64,000 bases of DNA from UBA5069 sp963773745 (GTDB lineage Bacteria > Chloroflexota > Anaerolineae > Caldilineales > Caldilineaceae). The DNA lies in the NCBI GenBank assembly GCA_963773745.1, contig CAVZCL010000005.1, positions 1,302,001 through 1,366,000 of the forward strand, given 5' to 3'. Below the pieces are notes generated by a model. The model was not told the DNA's origin. It made no database searches and saw only the letters and a list, made by a program, of their open reading frames with translations. The number at the start of each line of letters is the position of its first letter. The first letter of the stretch is position 1. Positions 47,916 to 57,175 of this stretch are shown here, piece by piece. A program made the position numbers and the translations under genes.

Positions 47916-49010
47916 ATGCCCCCACCCGATCTGAATGTCTTTCTGCCCTGGAGCACGGCGGCGCTGCCCGGCGTGGGCGGCGCGTTGCGGCTCGCGCCCG
48001 AGCACTTTGTCGTCGAGGAGCTTCCCCTCTACGAGGCGCTGGGCGAAGGGCCTCATCTCTACATCAACCTCACCAAGGCCAACCTTACCACCAAAGAGGT
48101 GCAGCAGCAGCTTGAGCGGCTGCTGGGGCTGGGCCGCGGCAGCGTCGGCTTTGCCGGTCTCAAGGACAAGTACGCGCGCACCACGCAAACCTTCAGCATC
48201 CCCAGCAACGCCCCGCCCGAGCAGGACGAGGCGCTTGTGGCGCGTGTGGCCGAGGCGCTGCCCGTTACCATCAACTGGGCGCGCCGCCACCGCAACAAGC
48301 TCAAGGCGGGCCACCTGCTGGGCAACCGCTTCCAAATTACCATCACCGACATCGCGTTGCCTGCCGGCGAGGCGCTGGCGCGCGCACAGGCCGTGGCCGC
48401 CGCGCTGGCCGAAACGGGCGCGCCCAACTACTTTGGGCCGCAGCGCTTTGGCGGCGAGGGCGATAACGCGCAGACAGGCTACGAGCTGCTCACGGGCAGC
48501 CGCTCCATGCGCGACAAGTGGCTGCGCCAGTTCCTCGTCTCCTCCTACCAAAGCCACCTCTGCAACGTCTATCTGGCGCGCCGTGTGGAGCAGGGCGCCT
48601 TTACCCACCTCTGGCTCGGCGATGTGGCCAAGAAGCACGCCACCGGCGGCATCTTTGACGTGGCCGACCTCGAAGCCGACCAGCCGCGCTTTGACGCACA
48701 CGAGATCAGCTTCACCGCGCCCATGTTCGGCAGCAAGATGCGCCCCGCGCAAGCGGAGGCCGCCATTCTCGAGGACGAGCTTGCGGCAGGGACGGGGCTT
48801 ACAGACGCAAACTGGCGCAGGATGCACACTGATGGCACGCGCCGCATGGGCCGGCTTTTCGCGACCGAGCTGGCCGTCAACGAGCATCCGCTGGGCTTGG
48901 AAGTGGCATTTGTGCTGCCCAAGGGCGCCTTTGCCACGACGCTGCTGCGCGAGTTCATGAAGAATGAATCCGCCGCACTCCCGCCCGAGGAAGCCGAACC
49001 GTTCGAGTAG
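47916..49010 (+). CDS. truD: tRNA pseudouridine(13) synthase
   Basis: Makes pseudouridine at position 13 of tRNA-Glu. 364 residues; ATG at 47916 after GAGG. The catalytic Asp is in GFAGLKDKYARTTQ near 82, the second conserved motif is APNYFGPQRFGGEGDN near 172 and the C-terminal part has MFGSKM and the family's ELAVNEHPLGLEVAF ending. Full length. Confidence 0.95.
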   Translation: MPPPDLNVFLPWSTAALPGVGGALRLAPEHFVVEELPLYEALGEGPHLYINLTKANLTTKEVQQQLERLLGLGRGSVGFAGLKDKYARTTQTFSIPSNAPPEQDEALVARVAEALPVTINWARRHRNKLKAGHLLGNRFQITITDIALPAGEALARAQAVAAALAETGAPNYFGPQRFGGEGDNAQTGYELLTGSRSMRDKWLRQFLVSSYQSHLCNVYLARRVEQGAFTHLWLGDVAKKHATGGIFDVADLEADQPRFDAHEISFTAPMFGSKMRPAQAEAAILEDELAAGTGLTDANWRRMHTDGTRRMGRLFATELAVNEHPLGLEVAFVLPKGAFATTLLREFMKNESAALPPEEAEPFE

Positions 49011-49067
49011 CAAATCATGATTTTGTTGTCGGTCAGATTTTTGTTCACGTTCTCATTCAGGTGATAG

Positions 49068-49877
49068 ATGTACAAACATCGTAAGCAGCAAAACGACGAG
49101 ATGGCGCAGGCAACCGAAACGAATCCAAATCGGCCGGTGGCGTCGCGCACGCAGCCGGCCGGCGGATTCAGCGCAGCGCAGGCCAGTGAATCGCAGGGAC
49201 GCATTATGCAATTGCCACTTTTCCCGCTGAAGAACGTTGTGCTCTTTCCGGGCATGGTGCTCCCGCTGCATATCTTTGAGTTGCGCTACCGCAAAATGAT
49301 TGACAAGTGCATTGAGGAGAAGTCCCCCTTTGGCGTCGTGCTCATCAGCGACGGCGAGGAAGTGGGCAAGCCGCCCGTCACCCACAAGGTGGGGACTGCG
49401 GCGCGCATTACACGCGTTGAGCGCCATGATGACGGCCGCATGAACATTACCACCGTGGGCACACAGCGCTTCCGCGTGCTCGAGATGGACGAAACGAGTC
49501 ACGCGTGGCTGAGCGCAACAGTCCGTCCGCTCCCCTTCATCAACGGCAGCACGCAGCTTGCCGCCGATCTCTCGCACCAGGTGCGGCCGCGCATCATCGA
49601 GTACGTCGAACTCCTCTCCGAAGCCAGCAAGCAAAAGCTCAAGCTGGACAGGCTGCCCGAGGATCCAATGGCGCTTGCCTTCCTCGTGGGCATTGCCATG
49701 CAGGTCTCCAGCGCCGACAAACAGGCGCTGCTCGAGCGCGTCAGCGTGCCGCAGATGCTGGCCTATTCGCTGCACCTGCTCTCGCGCGAGATCATCTTCA
49801 CGCGCCACATGGTAGAGACGCAGGCGGATATCATGTCGATGAACACCGGCCCCACCGGCTACATCTTCCCGAACTAA
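49068..49877 (+). CDS. LON substrate-binding-domain protein
   Basis: 269 residues (ATG 49068; in-frame ATGs at 49101 and 49207 would remove the disordered N-terminus). PF02190 landmarks: LPLFPLKNVVLFPGMVLPLH, IFELRYRKMIDKCIEE, FGVVLISDGEEVG and a helical C-terminal half. No AAA or protease domain follows, so this is one of the stand-alone LON-N proteins; a role in peptide or protein recognition is presumed, none is proven. Confidence 0.9.
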   Translation: MYKHRKQQNDEMAQATETNPNRPVASRTQPAGGFSAAQASESQGRIMQLPLFPLKNVVLFPGMVLPLHIFELRYRKMIDKCIEEKSPFGVVLISDGEEVGKPPVTHKVGTAARITRVERHDDGRMNITTVGTQRFRVLEMDETSHAWLSATVRPLPFINGSTQLAADLSHQVRPRIIEYVELLSEASKQKLKLDRLPEDPMALAFLVGIAMQVSSADKQALLERVSVPQMLAYSLHLLSREIIFTRHMVETQADIMSMNTGPTGYIFPN

Positions 49878-49879
49878 CA

Positions 49880-49982
49880 TTCTTGTCCGCGGAAAAAGCG
49901 GAAACAGTGGAAGAAACAGGCAATACGACGCATGATTTCCTGTCTGTTTCTGCGTGTTACTCGCTTTCTCTGCTGGACAGAA
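49880..49982. repeat. Decayed palindrome of AAAGCGGAAACA type
   Basis: The two halves (TTGTCCGCGG...GAAACAGG and CCTGTCTGTTTC...GGACAGAA) are recognisably complementary at roughly 70% of positions. A contrast to the perfect copies in the window. Confidence 0.55.
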
Positions 49983-50011
49983 TTTTGCAGCCGATTCCGG
50001 ACACGCGAAAT

Positions 50012-50040
50012 TTGCATGGCTGCGCCCGCGCACGTATAAT
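50012..50040 (+). promoter_or_regulatory. Promoter for tRNA-Val
   Basis: TTGCAT, 17-base spacer, perfect TATAAT; predicted start near 50047, 7 bases before the tRNA. With no terminator between, the T-box leader could be read from it as well. Confidence 0.7.
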
Positions 50041-50053
50041 TTGTTGACGTTCA

Positions 50054-50130
<77 letters not shown>

Positions 50131-50139
50131 AAGTTGTTT

Positions 50140-50400
50140 CACATCCTCAACGCGTTGATCGGGACAGGGTGGCAGCAGATACGCCTTGCAGAGAGCAGCG
50201 GCCCAGGCTGAAAGCCGCCGCAGGCAGAGGCTCCCACCACCACCCGAGAGCGGACCGCTGAAGTCGAGTAGGCGGCCCCGGCCCCGCCCCGTTACAGGCG
50301 CCAAGTGGCTGCGCAACCCTCCGGTTGTACGCAGCAACGTGGGTGGAACCGCGAGCGCATCAGTCGGCGCCTCGTCCCAACGGACGAGGCGCTTTTTGTT
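50140..50400 (+). promoter_or_regulatory. T-box riboswitch leader of the M20 peptidase gene
   Basis: Contains the T-box core GGGTGGAACCGCG (50341-50353), directly followed by a strong terminator. Upstream are stem I-like elements (GCAGAGAGC, GGCTGAAAGCC) and the conserved-looking GAGTAGG and GTTAC segments. T-boxes read the charging state of one tRNA and let transcription continue when it is uncharged. In the bulge UGGN the N is A, which predicts a tRNA with discriminator U; that excludes the adjacent tRNA-Val (discriminator A). The specifier codon could not be assigned with confidence. Confidence 0.88.
50367..50397 (+). terminator. T-box-controlled terminator
   Basis: Perfect 11-bp stem GCGCCTCGTCC / GGACGAGGCGC, loop CAAC, then TTTTTGTTTT. 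It competes with the T-box antiterminator and ends about 50 bases before the peptidase ATG. Confidence 0.92.
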
Positions 50401-50448
50401 TTCTGCATTTATCACTGGCTTCTCAAGAATTGGCAAAGGCACCGCCCC

Positions 50449-51654
50449 ATGTTTGACGACCCCTCTCTCTTCCCCGAACTGAAGCAGATGCAGCCGCTGG
50501 TCGAGGCGCTCGCCGGCAACCAGGATGCGCTGCTCGACCTCTGCATTGCCATCCAGCAGATTCCGGCCCCCACCCACGCCGAGGGCGCGCGCGCTGCCTG
50601 GGTTGAGCAAAAGTTCCGCAACCTGGGGCTGGTGGATGTGATGACCGATGACCTCTACAACGTGTACGCGCGCCTGCCTGCCAACTGCCTGCCAGAGCGC
50701 GCGCCGGCGCCGGCTCTCATGCTCAGCGCTCACCTGGACACAGTCTTCCCGGCCGAAACGGATCTGACGATTCGCCGCGACGCCGCGCGCAGCCGTGTGG
50801 CCGGCCCCGGGCTGGGCGACAACTCCACCGGCGTGGCCGGCCTGCTGACGCTGGCGCAGTTGTTGCATGACACCACGCCGCCGGTCGACATCTGGTTTGT
50901 GGCCAATAGCTGCGAAGAGGGGCTGGGCGACCTGCGCGGCATGCGCGCGGCCGTGGCCAGGCTGCAGGGGCGCATTGGCGCCTGCATTGTGATTGAGGGC
51001 ATGGGGCTCGGGCGGATTGTGCACCAGGCGCTTGGCTCGCGCCGCTACGCAATTGGCGTTGCCGCGCCGGGCGGCCATTCCTGGAGCGCCTACGGCATGC
51101 CCAGCGCAATTCACACCCTCGTGCAGCTTGCCGAGCGCATCAGCCGGCTGGAGCCGCCACAGACGCCGCGCACGACCTTCAACATTGGCCGCATTCGGGG
51201 CGGCACCTCCATCAACACGATTGCCGAGCACGCCTCGCTGGAGCTCGACGTGCGCAGCGAGCAGGGGCACACCCTCACCGCACTGGTGGATCAGGTGAGT
51301 GCGATCGTGCGCCGCTTCCAAACGCCGGCGTGGCGGCAGAAGGGCGTCTTCGTCACCATGGAGCCGATCGGCGACCGCCCCACTGGCGAGATTGCGTCCA
51401 CGCACCCCCTCGTGCTCGCATCGGAGCGCGCCCTCAAGGCCGTGGGCGTGGCGGTGGAGGCAGGTGACCGCATGAGCAGCACCGATGCCAACATTCCGCT
51501 CAATCTGGGTATACCGGCCGTCTGCGTGGGAATCACCCGCGGTGGCAACGCCCACCGCCTGGACGAGTGGATCAACACCACGGAGCTGACAAGAGGCATG
51601 CAGCATCTGCTGCTGTTGACAGGCTGGGCGGCGAGGTGGCTTGGAAAAGCGTAA
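50449..51654 (+). CDS. M20-family metallopeptidase
   Basis: 401 residues. Two-zinc exopeptidase fold: metal ligands in LSAHLDTVFP (H-x-D) near 97, GPGLGDNSTG (Asp) near 120, NSCEEGLGDLRG (Glu-Glu) near 155 and a final His in GNAHRLDEW near 375; dimerisation domain GGHSWSAYGMPSAIH near 205. Acts on dipeptides, tripeptides or acyl amino acids in the cytoplasm. The T-box in front means expression rises when a certain tRNA is uncharged, as expected for an enzyme that frees an amino acid from peptides. ATG 50449 is the first in-frame start after the terminator. Confidence 0.93.
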   Translation: MFDDPSLFPELKQMQPLVEALAGNQDALLDLCIAIQQIPAPTHAEGARAAWVEQKFRNLGLVDVMTDDLYNVYARLPANCLPERAPAPALMLSAHLDTVFPAETDLTIRRDAARSRVAGPGLGDNSTGVAGLLTLAQLLHDTTPPVDIWFVANSCEEGLGDLRGMRAAVARLQGRIGACIVIEGMGLGRIVHQALGSRRYAIGVAAPGGHSWSAYGMPSAIHTLVQLAERISRLEPPQTPRTTFNIGRIRGGTSINTIAEHASLELDVRSEQGHTLTALVDQVSAIVRRFQTPAWRQKGVFVTMEPIGDRPTGEIASTHPLVLASERALKAVGVAVEAGDRMSSTDANIPLNLGIPAVCVGITRGGNAHRLDEWINTTELTRGMQHLLLLTGWAARWLGKA

Positions 51655-51655
51655 A

Positions 51656-51734
51656 TGGTAAGTGGTAAATGGTAATTCGTAGCGAGTCATTGTGACGCGC
51701 ACACGTGCCCAATGACCAATTCACCACTTACCAA
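51656..51734. repeat. Imperfect inverted repeat of TGGTAAGTGGTAA type
   Basis: TGGTAAGTGGTAAATGGT (51656) and TTCACCACTTACCA (51720) are complementary with a few mismatches, placed between the convergent peptidase and small-protein genes. Same style as 39078-39324. Confidence 0.6.
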
Positions 51735-51747
51735 TGACATTGTTGCT

Positions 51748-52104
51748 TCACCCAGCCGTAAACCACTCAACGAAACGCACAATCCTGTCGAGCAGGGAGC
51801 GGGGCGCGTTGGGATCGCCGTTGAGGAGGATATCGTTGGCCGGGTCGAGCAGCTCGCAGGTCAGTGGCACGCCGGCGCGGCAGAGCAGGTACTCGGCCCA
51901 CTCGGCCTGATCAGCCCGCACACAGAAGCTGAGGTCGCCGCCGGGGACGCGCGTACGTTCAAAGATGCGAATGCCCTTGTCGAGCAGCAGGCGCTCGACC
52001 TCGCGGCCCGAAAAGCCGCCGCCGCGGGCAAAGGTGAAGGCGTGCAGAGGCCCGTTAGCCGCCCGCACAGAGAACGAGTCGAGGATTTGGTTTAAGTTGG
52101 GCAT
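51748..52104 (-). CDS. Unknown 118-residue protein with an upstream SOS-type box
   Basis: No family recognised. It starts MPNLNQILDSFSVRAANG at 52104, has the mixed alpha/beta stretch REVERLLLDKGIRIFERTRV and AEWAEYLLCRAGVPLTCELL, and ends in LLDRIVRFVEWFTAG. No signal peptide or membrane helix. A perfect 16-base palindrome with a GAAC-N4-GTTC core lies 65 bases upstream, which suggests LexA control and a role in the DNA damage response. Confidence 0.65.
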   Translation of the reverse strand: MPNLNQILDSFSVRAANGPLHAFTFARGGGFSGREVERLLLDKGIRIFERTRVPGGDLSFCVRADQAEWAEYLLCRAGVPLTCELLDPANDILLNGDPNAPRSLLDRIVRFVEWFTAG

Positions 52105-52166
52105 GGCAGTTGTCTCGCGGCAGAAGCGCAGCAGACGTACGAAGCATCGGTCGGGGGAGTTTCCAG

Positions 52167-52182
52167 TAGAACATATGTTCTA
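52167..52182. promoter_or_regulatory. LexA-like SOS box
   Basis: TAGAACATATGTTCTA is a perfect 16-base palindrome containing GAACATATGTTC, the Gram-positive and Chloroflexota-type LexA operator core. It lies upstream of the minus-strand gene starting at 52104. Confidence 0.65.
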
Positions 52183-52248
52183 TGTTGTGCCCAGAATAGC
52201 ACACTGCGCAGGCGGGCGCAAGAGGAATTAAGTGCCGCTGGGCGCACG

Positions 52249-52378
52249 CCCTCGTAGCGGAGGGCTTCCAGCCCTCCGGCCTAGGCTGCGCAGACATGGG
52301 CTATTGCAGCGGCTGCTTCAGCTGCCGTTCTTGCCAATCGCGTCGCGTGCTTCGCGAACGGCAGCTAAAGCAGCCGCT
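52249..52378. repeat. GTAGCGG hairpin word and a 23-bp inverted pair
   Basis: GTAGCGGAGGGCTTCCAGCC at 52254, then arms 52308-52330 and 52356-52378 of the GGCTGCTTCAGCTGCCG word, one mismatch, 25-base loop. Located in the spacer between the SOS-boxed gene and thrS, which otherwise shows nothing. Confidence 0.85.
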
Positions 52379-52500
52379 ACGTACGACTCCGCGCGACGTT
52401 GGAGATGAACCGCTCGCCACATGCGCGCATAACAAGTTGCCGGAACGTGTCGGCCGAAGCCGCCATCCGCAGTCCTACAGTTTTGAAGGAGAGAACAGAG

Positions 52501-54354
<1,854 letters not shown>

Positions 54355-54360
<6 letters not shown>

Positions 54361-54420
54361 GTCACGCCTCCTGACGTGACGTCGATGCAGGTCACGTCTC
54401 CGGGCGCGACCTGCATCGAC
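54355..54420. repeat. CACGTC hairpin words with a 13-bp inverted pair
   Basis: Begins in the thrS stop (GTAGGTCACGCC) and continues with GTCGATGCAGGTC (54381-54393) and its complement (54408-54420). May act as the end signal of thrS, although no T-tract follows. Confidence 0.75.
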
Positions 54421-54459
54421 GCACGCGCGGCGATTGAAGCAGGAGAGGAGCCACAACAG

Positions 54460-55831
54460 ATGGCAACAGCAACCTTACGCAAGCCTTTGCCCGGCCCCAA
54501 GAGCTTCTATGGCCTGAAGAACATTCTGGAGTTGAGCCAGGCGGGCATGCTCAGCTTCATCGAAGAGAAGTGGCGCGCGCATGGCGACATCTTCGAGGTG
54601 ACCGTGGGGCCGCGCACGCTGGTCATGGTCATCCATCCCGAGCACGTGCGCCAAGTCACCGTGACCAATGCCGCCAACTACGACAAGCTTGAGAGCTACG
54701 ACGGCGTGCGCAAATACATCATTGGCGACGGCCTGGTGACGAGCACCGGCGAGCTGTGGAAGCGCCAGCGCCGGCTGATGGCCCCCTTCTACACGCCCCG
54801 CGGCGTGCAGGATTTCGCCGAGATCTTCCTGGGCGACACCCTCACCATGGTGTCGCGCTGGGATGCGCTTGCCGCCCGCCACGCGCAAGTTGAAATGTTT
54901 GACGAGATGGCGCTTGTCACCGCCTCGATTGTGCTCAAGGCAATCTTCTCAACCGAGTCCGACGAGGAGATCCTTGAGATCAAGGAGTGCGTTGAGACGA
55001 TGATCACCTATGCCGGGGGCGCCGCAGCCAACCCCTTTCAACTGCCCGACTGGGTTCCCACGCCGCACAACAGGGGTTATTGGAGCGCGCGCGCAAAGGT
55101 GCACAACTACATCAACGGCGTGCTTGCGGCACGCCTGGCGCTGCCCGAGGCGGAATATCCCAACGATTTGCTCTCCAAACTCATCACCGCGACGGACCCG
55201 GAGAGCGGCGAGCGCATGACGCGCACGCTGCTGCGTGACGAAGCGCTCACGAACTTCTTCGCCGGCTATGAGACCTCTGCCCGCTCCATGAGCCACGCCT
55301 GGTATGCGCTGGCCGCCAACCCCGAGGTGAAGGCGCGCCTTCACGAGGAGCTGGACCGCGAGCTGGGCGACGAGCCTCCCACCCTGGAGGCACTCAAGCG
55401 GCTGCCCTACACATTGCGCGTCATCAAGGAGACGCTGCGCCTCTTTCCGCCCGCGCCCATGTACGCCAAGGATGTGGTGGCAGATGATGTGATCGACGGC
55501 TATGCACATCCGGAAGGGCTCCACCGTGCTGCTGCTGCCCTACTTCACCCATCGCCACCCCGCCTTCTGGGATGACCCGCTGCGCTTTGATCCCGACCGC
55601 CACGCGCCCGAAGCCGAAAAGGCGCGCCATCCGCAGGCCTATCACCCCTTTGCTTCGGGACAGCGCATCTGCCTGGGCAATCACTTCTCGCTGCTCGAGA
55701 CACACATTATGCTCGCCATGCTGGCGCGCCGCTTTGATCCCCACTTTGTGCCCGGCTACAAGGCGGATTTTGTCTTTGATGCGCTGCTGCAGATTGCAAA
55801 TGGCCTGCCCATGATTCTTGAGAAACGGTGA
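54460..55831 (+). CDS. Cytochrome P450, frameshifted
   Basis: Haem monooxygenase of about 456 residues after correction. I-helix FFAGYETSARSMSH (A-G-x-E-T) near 267, K-helix ExxR in KETLRLFPPAP near 323, and the haem-binding loop FASGQRICLGNHFSLL, with the Cys near 403. No membrane anchor, so it is a soluble bacterial type; redox partners are not adjacent. The break near 55506 (TATGCACATCCGG) is one surplus base; all catalytic residues are intact on either side. ATG 54460 has GGAGAGGAG 9-10 bases upstream. Confidence 0.9.
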
Positions 55832-55842
55832 AGCAACACTGC

Positions 55843-55988
55843 AGTACGCAGCCGTTAATGGCTTGTGGGCACAACGCAGGATGAAAATAGCGGCGCTAGC
55901 TCGTAGCGGAGGGCCTCCCGGCCCTCTCTTTCCGGCCACTCGAGATGACGCGGCCGCCAAAACGAGGGCCGGGAGGCCCTCCGCTACG
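55843..55988. repeat. Direct repeat copy 1 flanking the hydrolase gene
   Basis: A GTACGCAG start, then GGGCACAACGCAGGATGAAA and a perfect 25-bp inverted pair (55902-55926 and 55964-55988) of the GTAGCGGAGGGCCTCCCGGC word. Nearly the same block recurs at 56924-57065. Confidence 0.85.
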
Positions 55989-56011
55989 TATAGCCGACAG
56001 GAGACGCTAAG

Positions 56012-56911
56012 ATGGACGAGAGCAGAATTGAGCGCAACGCACGCAGAGCGCTGCCGGCAGTGCGCCTCTTTCAGGTCTACATGCCGCTTCCGCTGACGCG
56101 CTGGGTGGAAAAGCGCTCATCGACAACGGTGCGCCCGCCCGAAGGCGTCGCCCACAAGGTCATCTCCGCCGACGGCGTGCGCTGCGAGTGGTTCATTCCC
56201 GAGCAGAGCCCCGCAGAATCGCGCGCTGCTCTACCTGCACGGCGGCGGCTTCATCTTTGGCATGTCGGCTCCGCACCGCGCCATGGTGGCAACGCTGGCC
56301 CGCAAAATGGGTGTGCGTGTGCTCATGGTGGACTATCGCCTTGCGCCGGAACACTCCTTTCCCGCGCCACTGGAAGACTGCGTCACCGCATATCGCTGGC
56401 TGCTGAAGCAGGGCATCCCCGCGCGAAGCTCGCGATCGCCGGCGACTCGGCGGGCGGCAATTTGACGCTCACAACCATGATGCAACTGCGCGACGCCGGA
56501 GAGCCGTTGCCCGCGGCGGCGGCCTGCCTTTCGCCCGCGGCGGATCTCTCCGATCGCGGAGAGTCCATCACCGGCTACCGCGACCCCGTGCTCCACCCCA
56601 GGGCCATGGCGAAGTACTCGGCGGCCTATGTGGCGGGCAATGATGGGCGCAACCCGCTGATCTCGCCGGTTTACGGCGATTGGCACGGTCTCCCGCCGCT
56701 GCTCATCCATGTGGGGGAGGACGAGATTCTGCGCGAGGACGCCCTGCGCGTTGAGGAGCTGGCGCGCGCTGCGGGCGTCGACGTGCGCCTCGAAATCTAC
56801 CCGCGCATGTGGCACGTTTGGCAAATCTACGCTGCCCTCCCCCAAACCGAACGCTCACTCAACGATATCGCCCAGTTTCTGAAAAGCCATTTGGCAGCGC
56901 AACAGGGCTAG
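56012..56911 (+). CDS. HSL-type alpha/beta hydrolase, two compensating frame breaks
   Basis: About 299 residues. Family IV (hormone-sensitive-lipase-like) esterase: oxyanion hole LLYLHGGGFIFGM near 75, DYRLAPEHSFPAPLEDC near 110, nucleophile GDSAGGNLTL near 145 (catalytic Ser), Asp in VGEDEILRED near 240 and His in MWHVWQ near 270. The middle part (about 56220-56424) is in another frame: one surplus base before and one missing base after it. The gene is enclosed by two direct repeats of about 145 bases, cassette-like. Substrate is probably a short-chain ester. Confidence 0.87.
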   Translation: MDESRIERNARRALPAVRLFQVYMPLPLTRWVEKRSSTTVRPPEGVAHKVISADGVRCEWFIPEQSPAESRAALPARRRLHLWHVGSAPRHGGNAGPQNGCACAHGGLSPCAGTLLSRATGRLRHRISLAAEAGHPRAKLAIAGDSAGGNLTLTTMMQLRDAGEPLPAAAACLSPAADLSDRGESITGYRDPVLHPRAMAKYSAAYVAGNDGRNPLISPVYGDWHGLPPLLIHVGEDEILREDALRVEELARAAGVDVRLEIYPRMWHVWQIYAALPQTERSLNDIAQFLKSHLAAQQG

Positions 56912-56923
56912 TCTAAAACTACC

Positions 56924-57065
56924 TGTACGCAGATGCTCATGCCTTGCGGGCACAACGCAGGATGAAAATGAGGGGGCTCGCGTAGCGGAGGGCCTCCCGG
57001 CCCTCGTTTTGGTGGCCGCGCATTCGAGTGGCCGCAAAGTGAGGGCCAGGATGCCCTCCGCTACG
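56924..57065. repeat. Direct repeat copy 2 flanking the hydrolase gene
   Basis: Same block as 55843-55988: TGTACGCAG, GGGCACAACGCAGGATGAAA and the GTAGCGGAGGGCCTCCCGGC word with its inverted partner at 57041-57065, here with two or three mismatches. Confidence 0.85.
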
Positions 57066-57087
57066 AACTTCGTCGTATCTTCAGGGT

Positions 57088-57161
57088 GGAAAAAGCGGAA
57101 AGAGCAGGAAACAACATGAAGAGCGCTCTTCATGTTGTTTCCTGCTCTTTCCGCTTTTTCC
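57088..57161. repeat. Perfect 74-bp palindrome without loop
   Basis: Arms 57088-57124 and 57125-57161, no spacer; AAAGCGGAAA...AACAACATG type, partly shared with 44701-44804. Lies between the convergent hydrolase and acyl-CoA ligase genes. Confidence 0.95.
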
Positions 57162-57175
57162 GTCGTCTCTGCGGG

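Noticed and set aside
52105..52500. T-box upstream of thrS
   Set aside because: No GGGTGG-like core or terminator with a T-tract was found in the spacer, only hairpin-word repeats and the SOS-type box.
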